Below are positions 39,593-50,524 of a stretch of DNA of 64,000 bases, one piece after another (the stretch's first letter is position 1; each line of letters begins with the position of its first letter). The position numbers and the translations under genes were made by a program. The notes beneath the pieces are model-generated. The model was not told the origin of the DNA, searched no databases, and saw only the letters and a program-made list of their open reading frames with translations. The stretch covers positions 28,290,246 to 28,354,245 of the forward strand of contig JACDQD010000006.1 in assembly GCA_019843655.1 (NCBI GenBank). Direction: 5' to 3'. The stretch comes from Lethocerus indicus (lineage: Eukaryota; Arthropoda; Insecta; Hemiptera; Belostomatidae).

Positions 39593-39856
39593 TGGGTTGC
39601 CAAGTAAGTAATTGCGGAATTCACCAACAAGTGGCGTTGTACATATTTTTAAGTACGTCAAAATTTTGCACAGATAAGCCGTAGATGGTTTTGAATGCGC
39701 GTATAAGATACATTCGGCTTCTCTGCAACGTCCCCTGTTGAACTATGGCGATCCGAATTGACCGACTGGTCAATTTAATTTTGATATCGAACGTTTCATA
39801 AAGGACCGAATAATATGCAAAGATGTTGACGCACTTAAAAATATGTACAACCCGAT
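39593..39856 (-). mobile_element. Mariner remnant
   Basis: GGGTTGCCAAGTAAGTAATTG, AACAAGTGGCGTTGTACATA and the inner inverted ACTTAAAAATATGTACAA match the mariner ends at 11604-12006. The transposase remnant is shorter and interrupted, and the outermost right terminus is missing. Confidence 0.75.
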
Positions 39857-40269
39857 AGATTGAACAAACGGTAGGAGAAAGAAAAATCACAAGATGAAAG
39901 TTCCTTTCAATAACTATCGCAAATGGAATAGATTACCCTTTTACCGAGAATAAAGAAAAACAATCACGGATATATGCGGCAGTTATCGCACTAAACGCTA
40001 CTGAACTAAAGAAAAAAAAAAATTAATGCATTTCATATGTAAATCGCGCGTACATGTCGCGGCGTATTAGTTTTTGCAAAAATCACTTCAACTTGACGGC
40101 TATATTAATAGAACCGAGACAATATTTATAATCAGGCTATACGGTAAATACAGTAATACAGTGACTCGTTTAAAAAAAATATCCAGCAAATATTTGTACA
40201 ATAAATCGTTCGGAGTGACGAAAATTTCCGTCTGAGAAATTTATCGGTTCTGCAGTGTTCTTCTTCTGA

Positions 40270-40510
40270 ACGAGTGGATTATGGATGAGGAGAAAGGAAC
40301 TTCAGGAACCGGGATTTTGTGACTTCGTCGACTGTCGGGGTATGTTGAGGTCATGGTGGGGATTGTGCGGTTAGAAACATACCCGGGTGGGGGGGCTTGA
40401 GCATTAAGTATGGTGAGAAGGACTTTTGAACCCCACAGCTCTATACAGTTTTAGTAATGGTCTTAAGAGTCCAAAATTGTCTGTTTAAGTCGATTCTTTT
40501 GCAGTGTTCA
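40270..40510 (+). repeat. Dispersed repeat A, copy 2
   Basis: Second, shorter copy of the repeat at 266-580, with internal deletions around 40430-40450. Directly followed by an open frame (40457-40705) of no recognised family. Confidence 0.8.
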
Positions 40511-41120
40511 GCGAGAAAATCCTTACACGCGGATTTGAAAACGCGAGTGGGCGTCGATAAACAAAGACCCGAGGAACTCTCCACGTCTTTTATGGGCCGT
40601 CTTGTAAGAAAAAAATTAACATATTTCAGGTCCAGATGTTCGACCGAAGTCTGGTCCAATGTTTTCGGGAAACGTACGAATCGTCAACTTGACCGCGAAT
40701 CATAATATCTTCATATTAGGTAAAAGGTAAATGACCAGTGTTGTACTCAAAGTGCCGATACCGACGAGTATGGACAGGAAGATGGCAATGTAATATAATT
40801 CACGACGCTTCACCGGTCTAACTGTTCACTTACCGCAGATGGAAAGTCACGAAGAGTAAAGCCATTGTTCGGCCGCCCACTACTATTTCACATACAGTGG
40901 GGGCGGGGGGCCCCGAGAGGCGAATACAAACAGCGGAATTATTAATATTTTTACAGAAGTTTCCTTCCAACGCCGCTATATCTGGTTTATCGATCGGAGG
41001 AAATTGAACGCTCTAGTGCTACAGTTGCATTCAGTTCGGATGCAATCCCCGTTTAGCCTACAAATCTCATCCCCCGTGGAATAACTGAATCCCCCTATAT
41101 ATAGATTAAGTTTGCAAATG

Positions 41121-41467
41121 AAGGGTGTCCCAAAATTGACGCGAGATTTGAATTCTTGCAGTAAAGTTGGGGCGACGACTGTCTAAAAAAAAAAAAAACT
41201 ATTTTGACAGCCGATAGTTTAGGGTCAGTAAAAAACGGGGGCGTTACGCGATAGAACAACGCGTTTTCGTTGTCGAACAATGATTCAAAAATAATGAAAG
41301 TTCGACGGCCCCACAGTCGCAACAGTGATTTGATTTCGTCAACTGTCAAGAAAATAATTGAAAAATTCAGGCAGGCCGCAACAACCGGGATCAACATTTA
41401 GCGATGAAGCGCATTTTCACCTCGATCCTAAACTATAAATTCAAATCTTAATTTTGGGACACCCTTT
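41121..41467. mobile_element. Tc1/mariner-like TIR element, non-autonomous
   Basis: AAGGGTGTCCCAAAATT at the left, inverted AATTTTGGGACACCCTT at the right. The adjacent GAGATTTGAATT and AATTCAAATCTTA are also inverted. The interior has transposase-like remnants (RVFVVEQ..., SSTVKKIIEKFRQA) in broken frames. Confidence 0.75.
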
Positions 41468-41821
41468 AGAATTTAGTCCCAGGAAAATTGTACTGGTCCT
41501 ATAACTACCGTGTCGGTGGCGGAGATTAATAAATTTTTTTTTTTAATTAAGTTTCCGCACTGTTACTCCGAAACTTTCCCAGGTCCCCATTTTTCCCCGT
41601 TTCATCCTCGTCGGGGGCGAAACAAAGGCCTTTCAAGCAGAAGGGCTTATCGTCGTGACGCAGTGCGCGGTAAAGCCAACAAAGAAATTAATTGCATACG
41701 GTGAGTTCCAGAATCGGTGAATTTTTTTTTGTGGCGGAAAAGAAAAAGCGGACGTCTGTCCGATGGGACGGTACCGTCCGATAACAATAAATTGGGCATT
41801 CAGTGTAACATAGGTACAGAG

Positions 41822-42215
41822 TACTGTAGGTTCGTGATGTTTCTGTCTCCTCTCGCCGCTGTTTGGTCTTTTGCTAGACCGGTTTCGGCCGCTCGCCATC
41901 TTCAGTAGCGCTGTGTTAGCACTTTGGATGTTTTTCTGGGGCGTCCTCACTGCCCACTGTCACTGTCACTGAGCGCGGAAACACAACAAATCTACGGTAT
42001 TCCAAGTCACAGTACATGTGAAAGTGACAGTGGGCAGTGAGGATGCCCCCCGTAAAACATCCAAAGTGATAACAGTGACAGTAACACAGCGCTACTGAAG
42101 ACGGCGAGCGGCCGAAACCGGTCTAGCAAAAGACCGAACCGGCGAGAGGAGACAGAGACATCACGAACCTACAGTATTCCAACCCCTCGCGGACCACAAA
42201 ACAGGTATATTAAAT
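41822..42215 (+). mobile_element. FB retroposon copy with 11-bp target duplication
   Basis: TAGGTACAGAG at 41811-41821 and 42216-42226. The element starts TACTGTAGGTTCGTGATG and ends CACAAAACAGGTATATTAAAT. Arms of ~150 bp are complementary; the short spacer contains AACACAACAAATCTACGGTA, also found in the copy at 45.9-46.5 kb. Confidence 0.87.
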
Positions 42216-42226
42216 TAGGTACAGAG

Positions 42227-42922
42227 CATTGTTGGAAAGTTGACCGAGTAACTTTCTACATAAATTAGCTTCATCAGACGTCAATAAAACAATTGTGGAA
42301 CCCTAAATCCTACGTCGCTGTATACAAGTGATAATGAAGTCAGGATGCTCTCTCTCTCTCTGTTACTAACACGTTAACTCAAAATGCTCCAATGTCGGGC
42401 CAAACAAGCGTAATTTACTGCTTTAAATCTGACACCTTTGTCAGAAAAAAACCTACTGAGAAGAACTAATACAGCAAGTGGCCAGGAAGTTAAATGGTTA
42501 GCCGGATCCAAGTGGAACTTGGGGCCCATGAAGAATTACAGTTCCGTCCAGACTTTCATTGCCTAGGCCTTAAAAAGTGGATAACAACATCTAATTTTTC
42601 CGTTTCCGACATTCCGGGTGGTCGAAATCTTCGGATTTAAATTTTCGGTGAACCGGTCCCAGCTACCGGCGGTACAGCGAACGCGGTTCCGTAACGGGTC
42701 CCCCCAACCTGTGGGACCGGAAGACCGGAGCAATCTAGTTAGGAAAACTAATCACACGCACGACTGAGCCCCAACAATGACTCCCGGAGTCAAATTAAAA
42801 CCATTGAACCCGCTTTACGGGCCACAGCCGTGACCCGTACAAAATTTGTTGTGTGGGTCGCCCGCCACGAAATTTAAACGCTACGGAAGAGAAGGGCAGA
42901 AATTAATATCGAATCCAGTTCA
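42227..42922. other. No feature recognised
   Basis: Contains a short (CT)n run near 42350. No splice-bounded ORF or known repeat. Confidence 0.45.
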
Positions 42923-43190
42923 GTATACCTGTGTATTGTGGTCTGCGAGCGGTTGGAATACCGTAGGTTTCCTCTCGCCCTGTTCGGTCTTTTGCTAGAC
43001 GGGTTTCGGCCGCTCGCCGTCTTCAGTAGCGGTGCTAGTCTTTGACCGACACAACCCGACATAGACTTACGCCCATTAGAAAAGGTGAGAGGACGCCCAA
43101 GAAAACATCCAAAGTGGCAAAAGTGACTGACACCGCCCACTGAAGATGGCTGGAAACCGGGTACGAAATCTACGGTATTAGGTTTAGTCT
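42923..43190. mobile_element. FB family pair, degraded
   Basis: Left arm GTGTATTGTGGTCTGCGAGC...TTTTGCTAGACGGGTTTCGG. Right piece ACATCCAAAGTGGCAAAAGT...GAAACCGGGTACG. The hairpin of the right arm is deleted. Confidence 0.7.
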
Positions 43191-43249
43191 TTGTAAGCAG
43201 AATAAATGCATTCTGCAAGTACTAATATGGAACAATTAAAAGTGCAAGT

Positions 43250-43410
43250 ACAACAAGTACAAGTGACAGTGCAGTAAGGATGCCCGAAAAACATTCAAAG
43301 TGCCAAAAGTGACTACTACCGCTACTGAAGATTGCGCGAGCGGCCGAAACCGGTCTAGCAGAAGACCGAACCGGCGAGAGGAGACAGAAACACACGAAAT
43401 CTACCGTAAT
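43250..43410 (+). mobile_element. FB family right half
   Basis: CAAGTGACAGTGCAGTAAGG, ACATTCAAAGTGCC, CCGAAACCGGTCTAGCAGAA, GACCGAACCGGCGAGAGG, ending CTACCGTAATATC, like the next copy. Confidence 0.75.
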
Positions 43411-43460
43411 ATCAAATCAATTGGGACTCGTTCGAATTCATATTGTTACCAGTCAACGAA

Positions 43461-43660
43461 AAGCATTTGCAATTCAAATGGTTTGCACCGTCAGATATGA
43501 TCTATATGTAATTAATATGTGTGAATCATTTAAGGTGGAAGGGCCGAGAGAGAGAGCTTTGTACCGGCATTTTAAGCTCATCCACTGAGTTTAACATACC
43601 ATCTTTTGACCGACAATTCGATATAGACTTAGGCCTGTTGAAGAAAAAATTTCAACACAC
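43461..43660 (+). repeat. Dispersed repeat B, copy 2
   Basis: Inverted counterpart of 33961-34172. A third partial (GACCGACA...CATAGACTTACGCCCAT) lies at 43041-43085. Here it links two FB family fragments, so it may be spacer sequence of a longer FB variant. Confidence 0.85.
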
Positions 43661-43674
43661 AGACAACCACCGCA

Positions 43675-43845
43675 GTACAAGTGACAGAGTGACAGTGCAT
43701 TGAGGATGCCCGAAAAACGTCCAAAATGCCAAATGTGACTAGAACCGCTACTGAAGATGGCGAACGCGACCGAAACCGGTCTGGCAGAAGACCGAACCGG
43801 CGGGAGGAGAGAGAGAGAAACGGACGAAATCTACGGTAATATCAA
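43675..43845 (+). mobile_element. FB family right half
   Basis: Near-duplicate of the copy at 43250-43410, sharing its unusual ending (GGTAATATCAAATC). Carries CCGAAACCGGTCTGGCAGAA. Confidence 0.75.
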
Positions 43846-43860
43846 ATCGTTTGGGACTTG

Positions 43861-44621
43861 ACAGCGTGCATTCTGTTTCCATTTTTTATTGCCCCATAAT
43901 TAAAAATTGTCGTCCTTGCGATCTTCGGCCCCCCCAACTCGCCAATTTGCTCCTGCACCTCGACCGTTCAGTTAATAAATTGCGACAGAACACAGTGGAA
44001 AGGATAATCGGCCGACGAATTGATTTCTTCGTCCGATTTACAATCTCAAAAACGTCGTTTGCGAACGCAGTCGAATGGCTGTTCGACGGTTGGGAACAAG
44101 CTTTGAGCTGAATTATTTATGAAAATACCGCTGTATTCGAGAAAATAGAAACTAACCGCGGCACGAAAACAGTTACAGACAAGTTGTACCGGGCGTCGAA
44201 TACCGTGTTATACATAGAATCGTTAAGCAGTAACTTAGCGCCGATTCGTGGAACGGACAAGAGAATTGAATCGGTAACTTTCATAATCCGGGCGAGCGAG
44301 CATTCCGTTTCACTCGGTTGGGAAATTTGCATCGAATTAAACTTTTTAATTTACCCATTATCACTTCCTGATAATCACAACCGGGGGCGAAACAGTGTCG
44401 AAAAACTCGATCGAAGGGGGTAATTAAAAAACGCGAGCATGTTATGTTCACTGACTTTCACACGTTTCCAGCGCCGACAATGTACTGATTACGCAGTTTC
44501 ATCTATAAGTTTATGAAACTAGAATAAATGGAGCGAACGGATGTTCCAAAAGAGATGTTTTGGCATTTCATTAAGAAGCGACGAGAAAAGTTTAAATTGA
44601 ATTAGAGGGTGACATTTTGTC
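43861..44621. other. No gene recognised
   Basis: Open frames on both strands without recognisable motifs. Not part of the repeat families seen here. Confidence 0.4.
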
Positions 44622-44850
44622 CCTCTATGGGCCCGTCTTACATTCAGGTCGCATTTCAATTTATCGAGATTTTACCAAATAATTATAGCTCATTTCGTGA
44701 GACGGCTCATAAATCGTAATCCTACAACGTTGTCGAGACAATCAATAATCAATTTTTTTTTCATTCGCTCATATAGGTTTATAATTGCTGATTTTTCGTT
44801 CCGCCAATTTTTTTGGATTTAAAATAAAAATTCGGCCCATAGAGGGTTAA
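44622..44850. mobile_element. TTAA-type TIR element (piggyBac-like)
   Basis: Starts CCCTCTATGGGCCC and ends GGCCCATAGAGGG followed directly by TTAA. TTAA plus CCC-termini is the piggyBac superfamily hallmark. The left flank is not TTAA, so that side is mutated or this is a solo end of a larger element. The right terminus also occurs at 48640-48653 with TTAA. Confidence 0.5.
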
Positions 44851-45058
44851 ATTCATCCGGGCTGCTTCGCTTTACTGGTTTATTGTCAGGGACATTTACT
44901 AGGATGAAAAATATCTAATTTGAAAGTGTCGCGTATTATTTGTTATTTCACGATTGATTGGGTCTTATCGGAAATAGTCGTGCGGTTTTACAGTTTCCCG
45001 GCTGTTGCAGTTTCCCATCGCCGAGATACGGCATAATCGAGCAGTTATATTAAATTGG

Positions 45059-45062
<4 letters not shown>
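44745..45062 (+). repeat. Dispersed repeat C, copy 1 (inverted relative to 48408-48745)
   Basis: Contains ATTCGCTCATATAGG, TAGAGGGTTAAATTCATC, TTTGAAAGTGTCGCGTATTA, GTTTCCCGGCTGTTGCAG and GAGATACGGCATAATCGAGC. All are found inverted and in the same order at 48408-48745. A third partial occurs at 45160-45243. Confidence 0.88.

Positions 45063-45063
<1 letters not shown>

Positions 45064-45107
<44 letters not shown>
45064..45107. repeat. (TA)n microsatellite
   Basis: About 22 AT units at the edge of dispersed repeat C. Confidence 0.95.
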
Positions 45108-45109
<2 letters not shown>

Positions 45110-45337
45110 TTTGCGATCAGAATCCATCAAATACATAACACGGTTTTCCGAAAATTTTTCCCCGATTTGTTTGTAATTGCTGATTTTTTGTTCCCCCAAT
45201 TTTTTTTGGATTTAAAATAAAAATTCGACCCCGTAGAGGGTTGAAAAAATGACATTCATAAGTGGACTAACAAAAGTGGTGCTACACGTGTCGATCATGT
45301 ACCTTAATATATATTAAGTGAAATTTCAATAATTTAT

Positions 45338-45607
45338 TTGTTTCACCCTTCCTTCAGGGAACCAAAAAGTAAAATCGCTTCTATTAATAGGATAATACAA
45401 AACAGGCAGCTACATTGCTTACATGAAACGGGAGGTAAAAAATACAAACTGTTAAGACCCAGCATTGAGAATAAGAAACGCAACTGTACTGTGACTGAAA
45501 TCTCAGGCCCAACTTCAATAATTTCAATTTTCAACAAAGAGGATTGTTTCAGGATTGGCGGCACTTGGGCATCGAAAGAGGCCGGACGGGATACGGGAGT
45601 GTTATAG
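45338..45607 (+). other. Open frame of 89 codons, unrecognised
   Basis: Reads MFHPSFREPKSKIASINRII..., IENKKRNCTVTEISGPTS, CFRIGGTWASKEAGR. An acceptor-like GATTGTTTCAG lies inside it, and the opposite strand is also open over the same stretch with a GTAAGC donor. Coding on either strand is undecided. Confidence 0.15.
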
Positions 45608-45940
45608 CGCAATATAAGAAACTTTGGATCGGTTTCAAAGCCCAAAGTCCCCCCCAAGCCCCCGCCCCCGCCGCCACTGGAAGTGTTTCTCCAGGTGGAC
45701 CTCACTCACGAGGGCAACGTCTCCTCTCCAGAGCCGGCAAACCGATCGTATAGTCAAGTCCCCTACTCAACGGCCAACTACTGAACGTACGCCGACGGCA
45801 TACCTAATCGTCTCCCCTCGGTAGGCTCACTCACACGCGCATATATAAAATTTCCTCCTAGCTAATATATTCGTGCAGCCGAAGAAAATAATCTTCACGC
45901 GCTAATATAAAATGCAATAATAATAATAATAATATACAGG

Positions 45941-46130
45941 CTGTAGGTTCGTGATGTTTCTGTCTCCTCTCGCCGGGGTTTGGTCTTTGCTAGACCGGTT
46001 TCGGCCGCTCGCCATCTTCAGTAGCGCTGTGTTACTGTCACTGTTAGCACTTTGGATGTTTTTCTGGGGGGCATCCTCACTGCCCACTGTCACTTTCACA
46101 AGTACTGTAATGTTTGTCAGTATGTCAGTC

Positions 46131-46180
<50 letters not shown>

Positions 46181-46465
46181 TCTGTTATTGTTATTGTCAC
46201 TGTCACTGAGACGGAAACACAACAAATCTACGGTATTCCAAGTCAGAGTACATGTGAAAGTGACAGTGGGCAGTGAGGATGCCCCCCGAAAAACATCCAA
46301 AGTGCTGACAGTGACAGTAACACGCAGCGCTACTGAAGACGGCGAGAGCGGGCCGAAACCGGTCTGGCGAAAGACCAAACCCCAGCGAGAGAGGAGACGG
46401 AAACATCACGAACCTACGGTATATCCAACCCCTCGCAGACCACAACAAAACAGGTATATCAAAAA
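45941..46465 (+). mobile_element. FB retroposon copy with 12-bp target duplication
   Basis: TAATAATATACA at 45927-45938 and 46467-46478 (the left one lies in an AAT run, so it is less specific than at other copies). Starts CTGTAGGTTCGTGATG, ends CAGGTATATCAAAAAT. Complementary arms enclose a (TA)n tract (46133-46172). Confidence 0.82.
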
Positions 46466-46508
46466 TTAATAATATACACACGTTTGTGTTCCCAAGAGAT
46501 ACGAACTG

Positions 46509-46897
46509 TTGACAACTAAGTAATTGCGGATTTCACCAACACAAGTGGCGTACATATTTTTAAGTACGTCAGTACATCTTTGCACAGATAAGCCGTAGAT
46601 GGTTTTGAATGCGCCGTATAAGATACATTCGGTTTCTCTGCAATGTCCCTTGTTTGGGCCTTAATTCGGTCCATCGTCGACCTCCACTGGACGTCCAGAG
46701 CGTTCCTCGTCTTTTAACGAAAAATCCGGAATTTTCCGAACCGGCAACTGAAACTGCCGTCCTTTTAAAGAATAGAAAAGCGAAATCAGAAAGGACCAAA
46801 TAATCTTATCTGTGCAAAGATCTGTTGACAAACTTAAAAATATGTACAACGCCACTTGTGTTGGTGAAATCCGCAATTACTTCCGCTGTCAACCTAA
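46509..46897 (-). mobile_element. Mariner remnant
   Basis: GTTGACAACTAAGTAATTGC at the left, inverted GCAATTACTTCCGCTGTCAA at the right. The minus strand carries RSGRPVEVDDGPN, the transposase GRPxEVDD motif, in a broken frame. Confidence 0.82.
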
Positions 46898-47397
46898 TAG
46901 TTACTGCCTTTCGCGCAGTAACAGAATGTCCAGCCCAAGACGACATGCACGAGCTTGTAAACTGGTAATAATCATAATTTACTATATTAAGGTTTTGACT
47001 AATAGTTCCTTGAGCATTCAGTGGAGTTGTTAGCGCCACTTTGAAAAATCGCCATCAGAGACGAATTAACCGAAGAGTTGGAGGAACTTCAACCCCCATC
47101 GGCCCCGGGTTAGCTAATCCGAGATCACACGTAAATAGCAGATTTACCCTAAGACGGATGAGATAAACGGGGCGGATAATTGGGAAATTTCATCCTTGCA
47201 ATTGCACAATTGGGTCATCATCAGCCTTGCGATATCCGGTCGGCGGCGTCGTTTTTCGCCCGGTTAGGCATATCCAGGACCACGACAAAACTGTTGACGG
47301 AGTACGTGACGAAATCGGGAAAATATTTTCGGAAAAAACCACATAATCCGTCGAGTATGGTATACATTAAACTTTATATTTTATTTCAATTCAACAG
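46898..47397. other. No feature recognised
   Basis: Spacer between a mariner remnant and an FB array. No supported exon. Confidence 0.45.
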
Positions 47398-48165
47398 ACC
47401 TGTTTCGCGGTCTTCGAGTGGTTGGGAATACCGCAGGTTTGTTGTGTTTCTGTCTCCTCTCGCCGGTTCGCTCTTTCGCTAGACCGGTTTCGGCCCGTGA
47501 AAATCCGACACCAGATCCCCGAGAACATCCCCCCCGAAAATACAATTTTTTTCAGTTATGCCGTAGATTTTTTTGTGTTTCTGTCTCCTCTCGCCATCTT
47601 CAGTAGCGCGGTGTTAGTCACTATTGGCACTTTGGTGGTTCTGTGTCTGTCGTGTGTCTTCAAATTCAAAGTCAGGAAAAATTACAAAAGAAAAACTGAC
47701 AAACTAACAAACACCACAGTACAAGTGACACAGTGACAGTGGGCAGTGAGGATGTCCGAAAAACATCCAAAGTGCCGACAGTGACTAATACAGCGCTACT
47801 GAAGGCGGCGAGAGCAGCCGAAACCGGTCTAGCAAAAGACCAAACCGGCGAGAGGAGACAGAAACAGAAAAATCTACAGCATAACTGAAAATATTGTATT
47901 TTTGGGGGATGTTGTTCGGGATTTTGTGTCGGATTTTCAGCGGCCGAAACCGGTCTGGCAAAAGACCAAACCGGCGAGAGGAGACAGAAACAGAAAAATC
48001 TACAGCATAACTGAAAATATTGTATTTTTGGGGGATGTTGTTCGGGATTTTGTGTCGGATTTTCAGCGGCCGAAACCGGTCTGGCAAAAAGACGAAACCG
48101 GCGAGAGGAGACAGAAACACTGAAAATCTACGGTATTCCAACCCTGGCCGACCACAAAACAGGTA
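47398..48165. mobile_element. FB family copy with internal 126-bp tandem units
   Basis: The left arm is in reverse orientation (GACCTGTTTCGCGGTC...CGCTAGACCGGTTTCGG), with part of the tandem-unit sequence inverted (47497-47555). The right side has three ACCGGTCT hairpins at 47823, 47950 and 48075, spaced 127 and 125 bases, ending CCGACCACAAAACAGGTATG. Confidence 0.85.
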
Positions 48166-48224
48166 TGTTAAATTATTTTCAATATTTCAAAGTCGAGAAA
48201 AATTAGTTTTAATTATATACAATT

Positions 48225-48395
48225 GACAAAGACCACAGTATAAGTGACAGTGACAGTGCAGTGTGAGGATGACCGAAAAACATCCAAAGTGCCAACAGTG
48301 ACTGACACACCGCTACTGAAGATGGCGAACGGCCGAAACCGGTCTGGCGAAAGACCAAACCGGCGAGAGAGGGGAGACAGAAACACCGCAAACCG
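48225..48395 (+). mobile_element. FB family right half
   Basis: AAGTGACAGTGACAGTGCAG, ACATCCAAAGTGCCAACAG, CCGAAACCGGTCTGGCGAAA, GACCAAACCGGCGAGAG. Truncated before the tail. Confidence 0.75.
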
Positions 48396-48407
48396 ATTAT
48401 ATTTTAT

Positions 48408-48745
48408 TCCAATTTAATATAACCCCGCTCGATTATGCGGTATCTCGGCGATGGGGGAAACTGCAACAGCCGGGAAACCGTAAAACCGCTATTTGGCCCA
48501 CGCACGACTATTTCCGATAAGACCCAATTAATAGTCAAATGACAAATAATACGCGACACTTTCAAATTAGATATTTTTCATCGAGTAAATGTCCTGACAA
48601 TAAAACTATAAAGCGATACAGCCAGATGAATTTAACCCTCTATGGGCCGAATTTTTATTTTAAATCCAAATAAAATTGGGGGAACGAAAAATCAGCAATT
48701 ATAAACCCTATATGAGCGAATGAAAAAAAAATTGGTATTGGTTGT
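48408..48745 (-). repeat. Dispersed repeat C, copy 2
   Basis: Inverted copy of 44745-45062. Includes TTAACCCTCTATGGGCC, the TTAA-linked terminus. Confidence 0.88.
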
Positions 48746-49522
48746 CTTAACAACGTTATAGGATTAAGATTTATCCGCCATCCTATAAAAAAAGTTGTAA
48801 TTATTTGTTAAAATCCTAAAAACTAAATATTAGTAGATAGTTGGAACCAGACCGCTACAATAAAATATGGCAAATAAGTGGCAAAAAAATGAAACAGTTT
48901 TACCATTATTTTGTCTTTAAAAAATATTACGATGAATATACGACGAAGGAAAATGATTACTCGTACAGTTTTTTTTTTTTTGTTCGAGTCTAAGCATTTT
49001 TTCGTAGCGGCTTAATTCCCCCCACCCCCCCACAGAAAGGCTTCTAAGTCAACGCGAGTCCGAGGACTTCCGGCGCCCCCAATATATTGCGATGCTATTA
49101 TATTTTGTCTCGGGGGACAATTTAATATCAACGCGTTCTAAAATAACACAATTATCTGTGCGATAAAAATTCCTCCCTTATTATCTCCGCTGTTTCGATT
49201 GCGGCGCATAACATCCGTCGAAATTACATGGGGGGCCGGGGGCGGTGCTAATTTTAATGCTCTGAAAAGTCGATAATAGCCCGAATACTCTTGTATATTA
49301 ATTCCACTTATTTCTGGTTTCTGGTTATTGATTATTTAAATTACCCGACGAGATAATTTACTATTTTACACCTCAAACGCGATTTTACTTTTTGCTGGTA
49401 AAACTTATCGGATTGATGATTTCTTATTAGTCTGGCGTTAGACTGGTTTCGGACAATCGTCAGCAGGTGTATGATTTGCGGGGCGATTTTATTGCGATAA
49501 ACGTATAGAAAAACTAATTGCA
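48746..49522. other. No gene recognised
   Basis: AT-rich with C/G homopolymer patches. No supported feature. Confidence 0.45.
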
Positions 49523-49537
49523 AAATTATTTTCAATA

Positions 49538-49859
49538 CCGTAGATTTCGTTGTGTTTCTCTCTGTTCACTAGACCGGTTTCGGCTGCTCTCGCCATCTTC
49601 AGTAGCGCGGTGTTAGTCACTATTGGCACTTTGGTGGTTCTGTGTTTGTCGTCTGTATATATACACGTGTCTTGTTATTGTATTTTTGGGGGATGTTTTT
49701 CGGGATTTTGTTGTGTGGGATTTTCAGCGGCCGAAACCGGTCTAGCAAAAGAGCAAACCGGCGAGAGGAGACAAACCGAAACACAAATCTAGAGTATTCC
49801 AAAACCCTCGCAGACCACAAAACAGTATTCCAACCTCGCGACCACAAAACAGGCGTGTT
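49538..49859. mobile_element. FB family inverted pair with possible 15-bp flanking repeat
   Basis: Left CCGTAGATTTCGTTGTGTTT...ACTAGACCGGTTTCGG, right CCGAAACCGGTCTAGCAAAA...ACCACAAAACAGGCGTGTT. AAATTATTTTCAATA occurs at 49523-49537 and 49860-49874. The right flank is shared by copies at 48165 and 51610, so this flank repeat may predate those copies. Confidence 0.75.
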
Positions 49860-49904
49860 AAATTATTTTCAATATTTCAAAGTCAAGATAAATTACAAAA
49901 AAAA

Positions 49905-50030
49905 AAAAGTGCAGTGAGGATGCCCGAAAAACATCCAAAGTGCCGACAGTGACTAACACAGCGCTACTGAAGATGGTCTAGCAAAAGACCAAACCGGCGA
50001 GAGGAGACAGAAACACCACAAACCTACGGT
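49905..50030 (+). mobile_element. FB family right half, hairpin partly deleted
   Basis: GTGCAGTGAGGATGCCCG, ACATCCAAAGTGCCGACAG, GAAGATGGTCTAGCAAAAG. The GCCGAAACC part is missing; ends CCACAAACCTACGGTC. Confidence 0.7.
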
Positions 50031-50524
50031 CAAGAAAAATTGTTTGCCTCAGCGCTACTTCTTATTTACGGGACGAGCTTAGTACTTACTACTCCAAGTA
50101 CTTAAGGCCCGTACTTGAAAAAGCTCCCGTCAGTAGTAGGCTATTGAATCCCCTCTGTTTACGGGGAGGTCGGTCTAGTCAACAGACTGTGAAAGTAAAC
50201 CGCTCTCTGTGAAATTCAAACCTGTCTCCAAGAAGCCTTACACAGTGGGATATGTGTGTGTGTGTGTGTGTGTGAGGTACAAAACAAAGTCCTTGAAACG
50301 AAGTATCGTGTCACACGAGCCGTACGCTCGGGCTACCGTGACCGCAAACAATGCGCACAGAACGGCGGATAAGATCGTGCTCTGCTGCTAAATTTGTCCC
50401 AAAACAGAACGGCGACAATACAAAGGGAATCACCAAAAGAATGGCATAAAAGGGTCATAAAAGCGTATAGATCAAAATATACAAACGGCAGGTACATTTA
50501 ATCATGACTGAAATTGGATTGACA
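50031..50524. other. No gene recognised; (GT)n at 50253-50274
   Basis: Spacer with a short GT microsatellite. No supported exon. Confidence 0.5.

Noticed and set aside
40457..40705. 82-codon ORF after repeat A with an internal GTAAG...TTTCAG pair
   Set aside because: The implied intron would be ~35 bases, and the peptide is not recognisable. Both strands are open.
45951..46469. 172-codon plus-strand ORF
   Set aside because: It lies entirely within an FB repeat copy including its (TA)n spacer; related frames recur in every FB copy.
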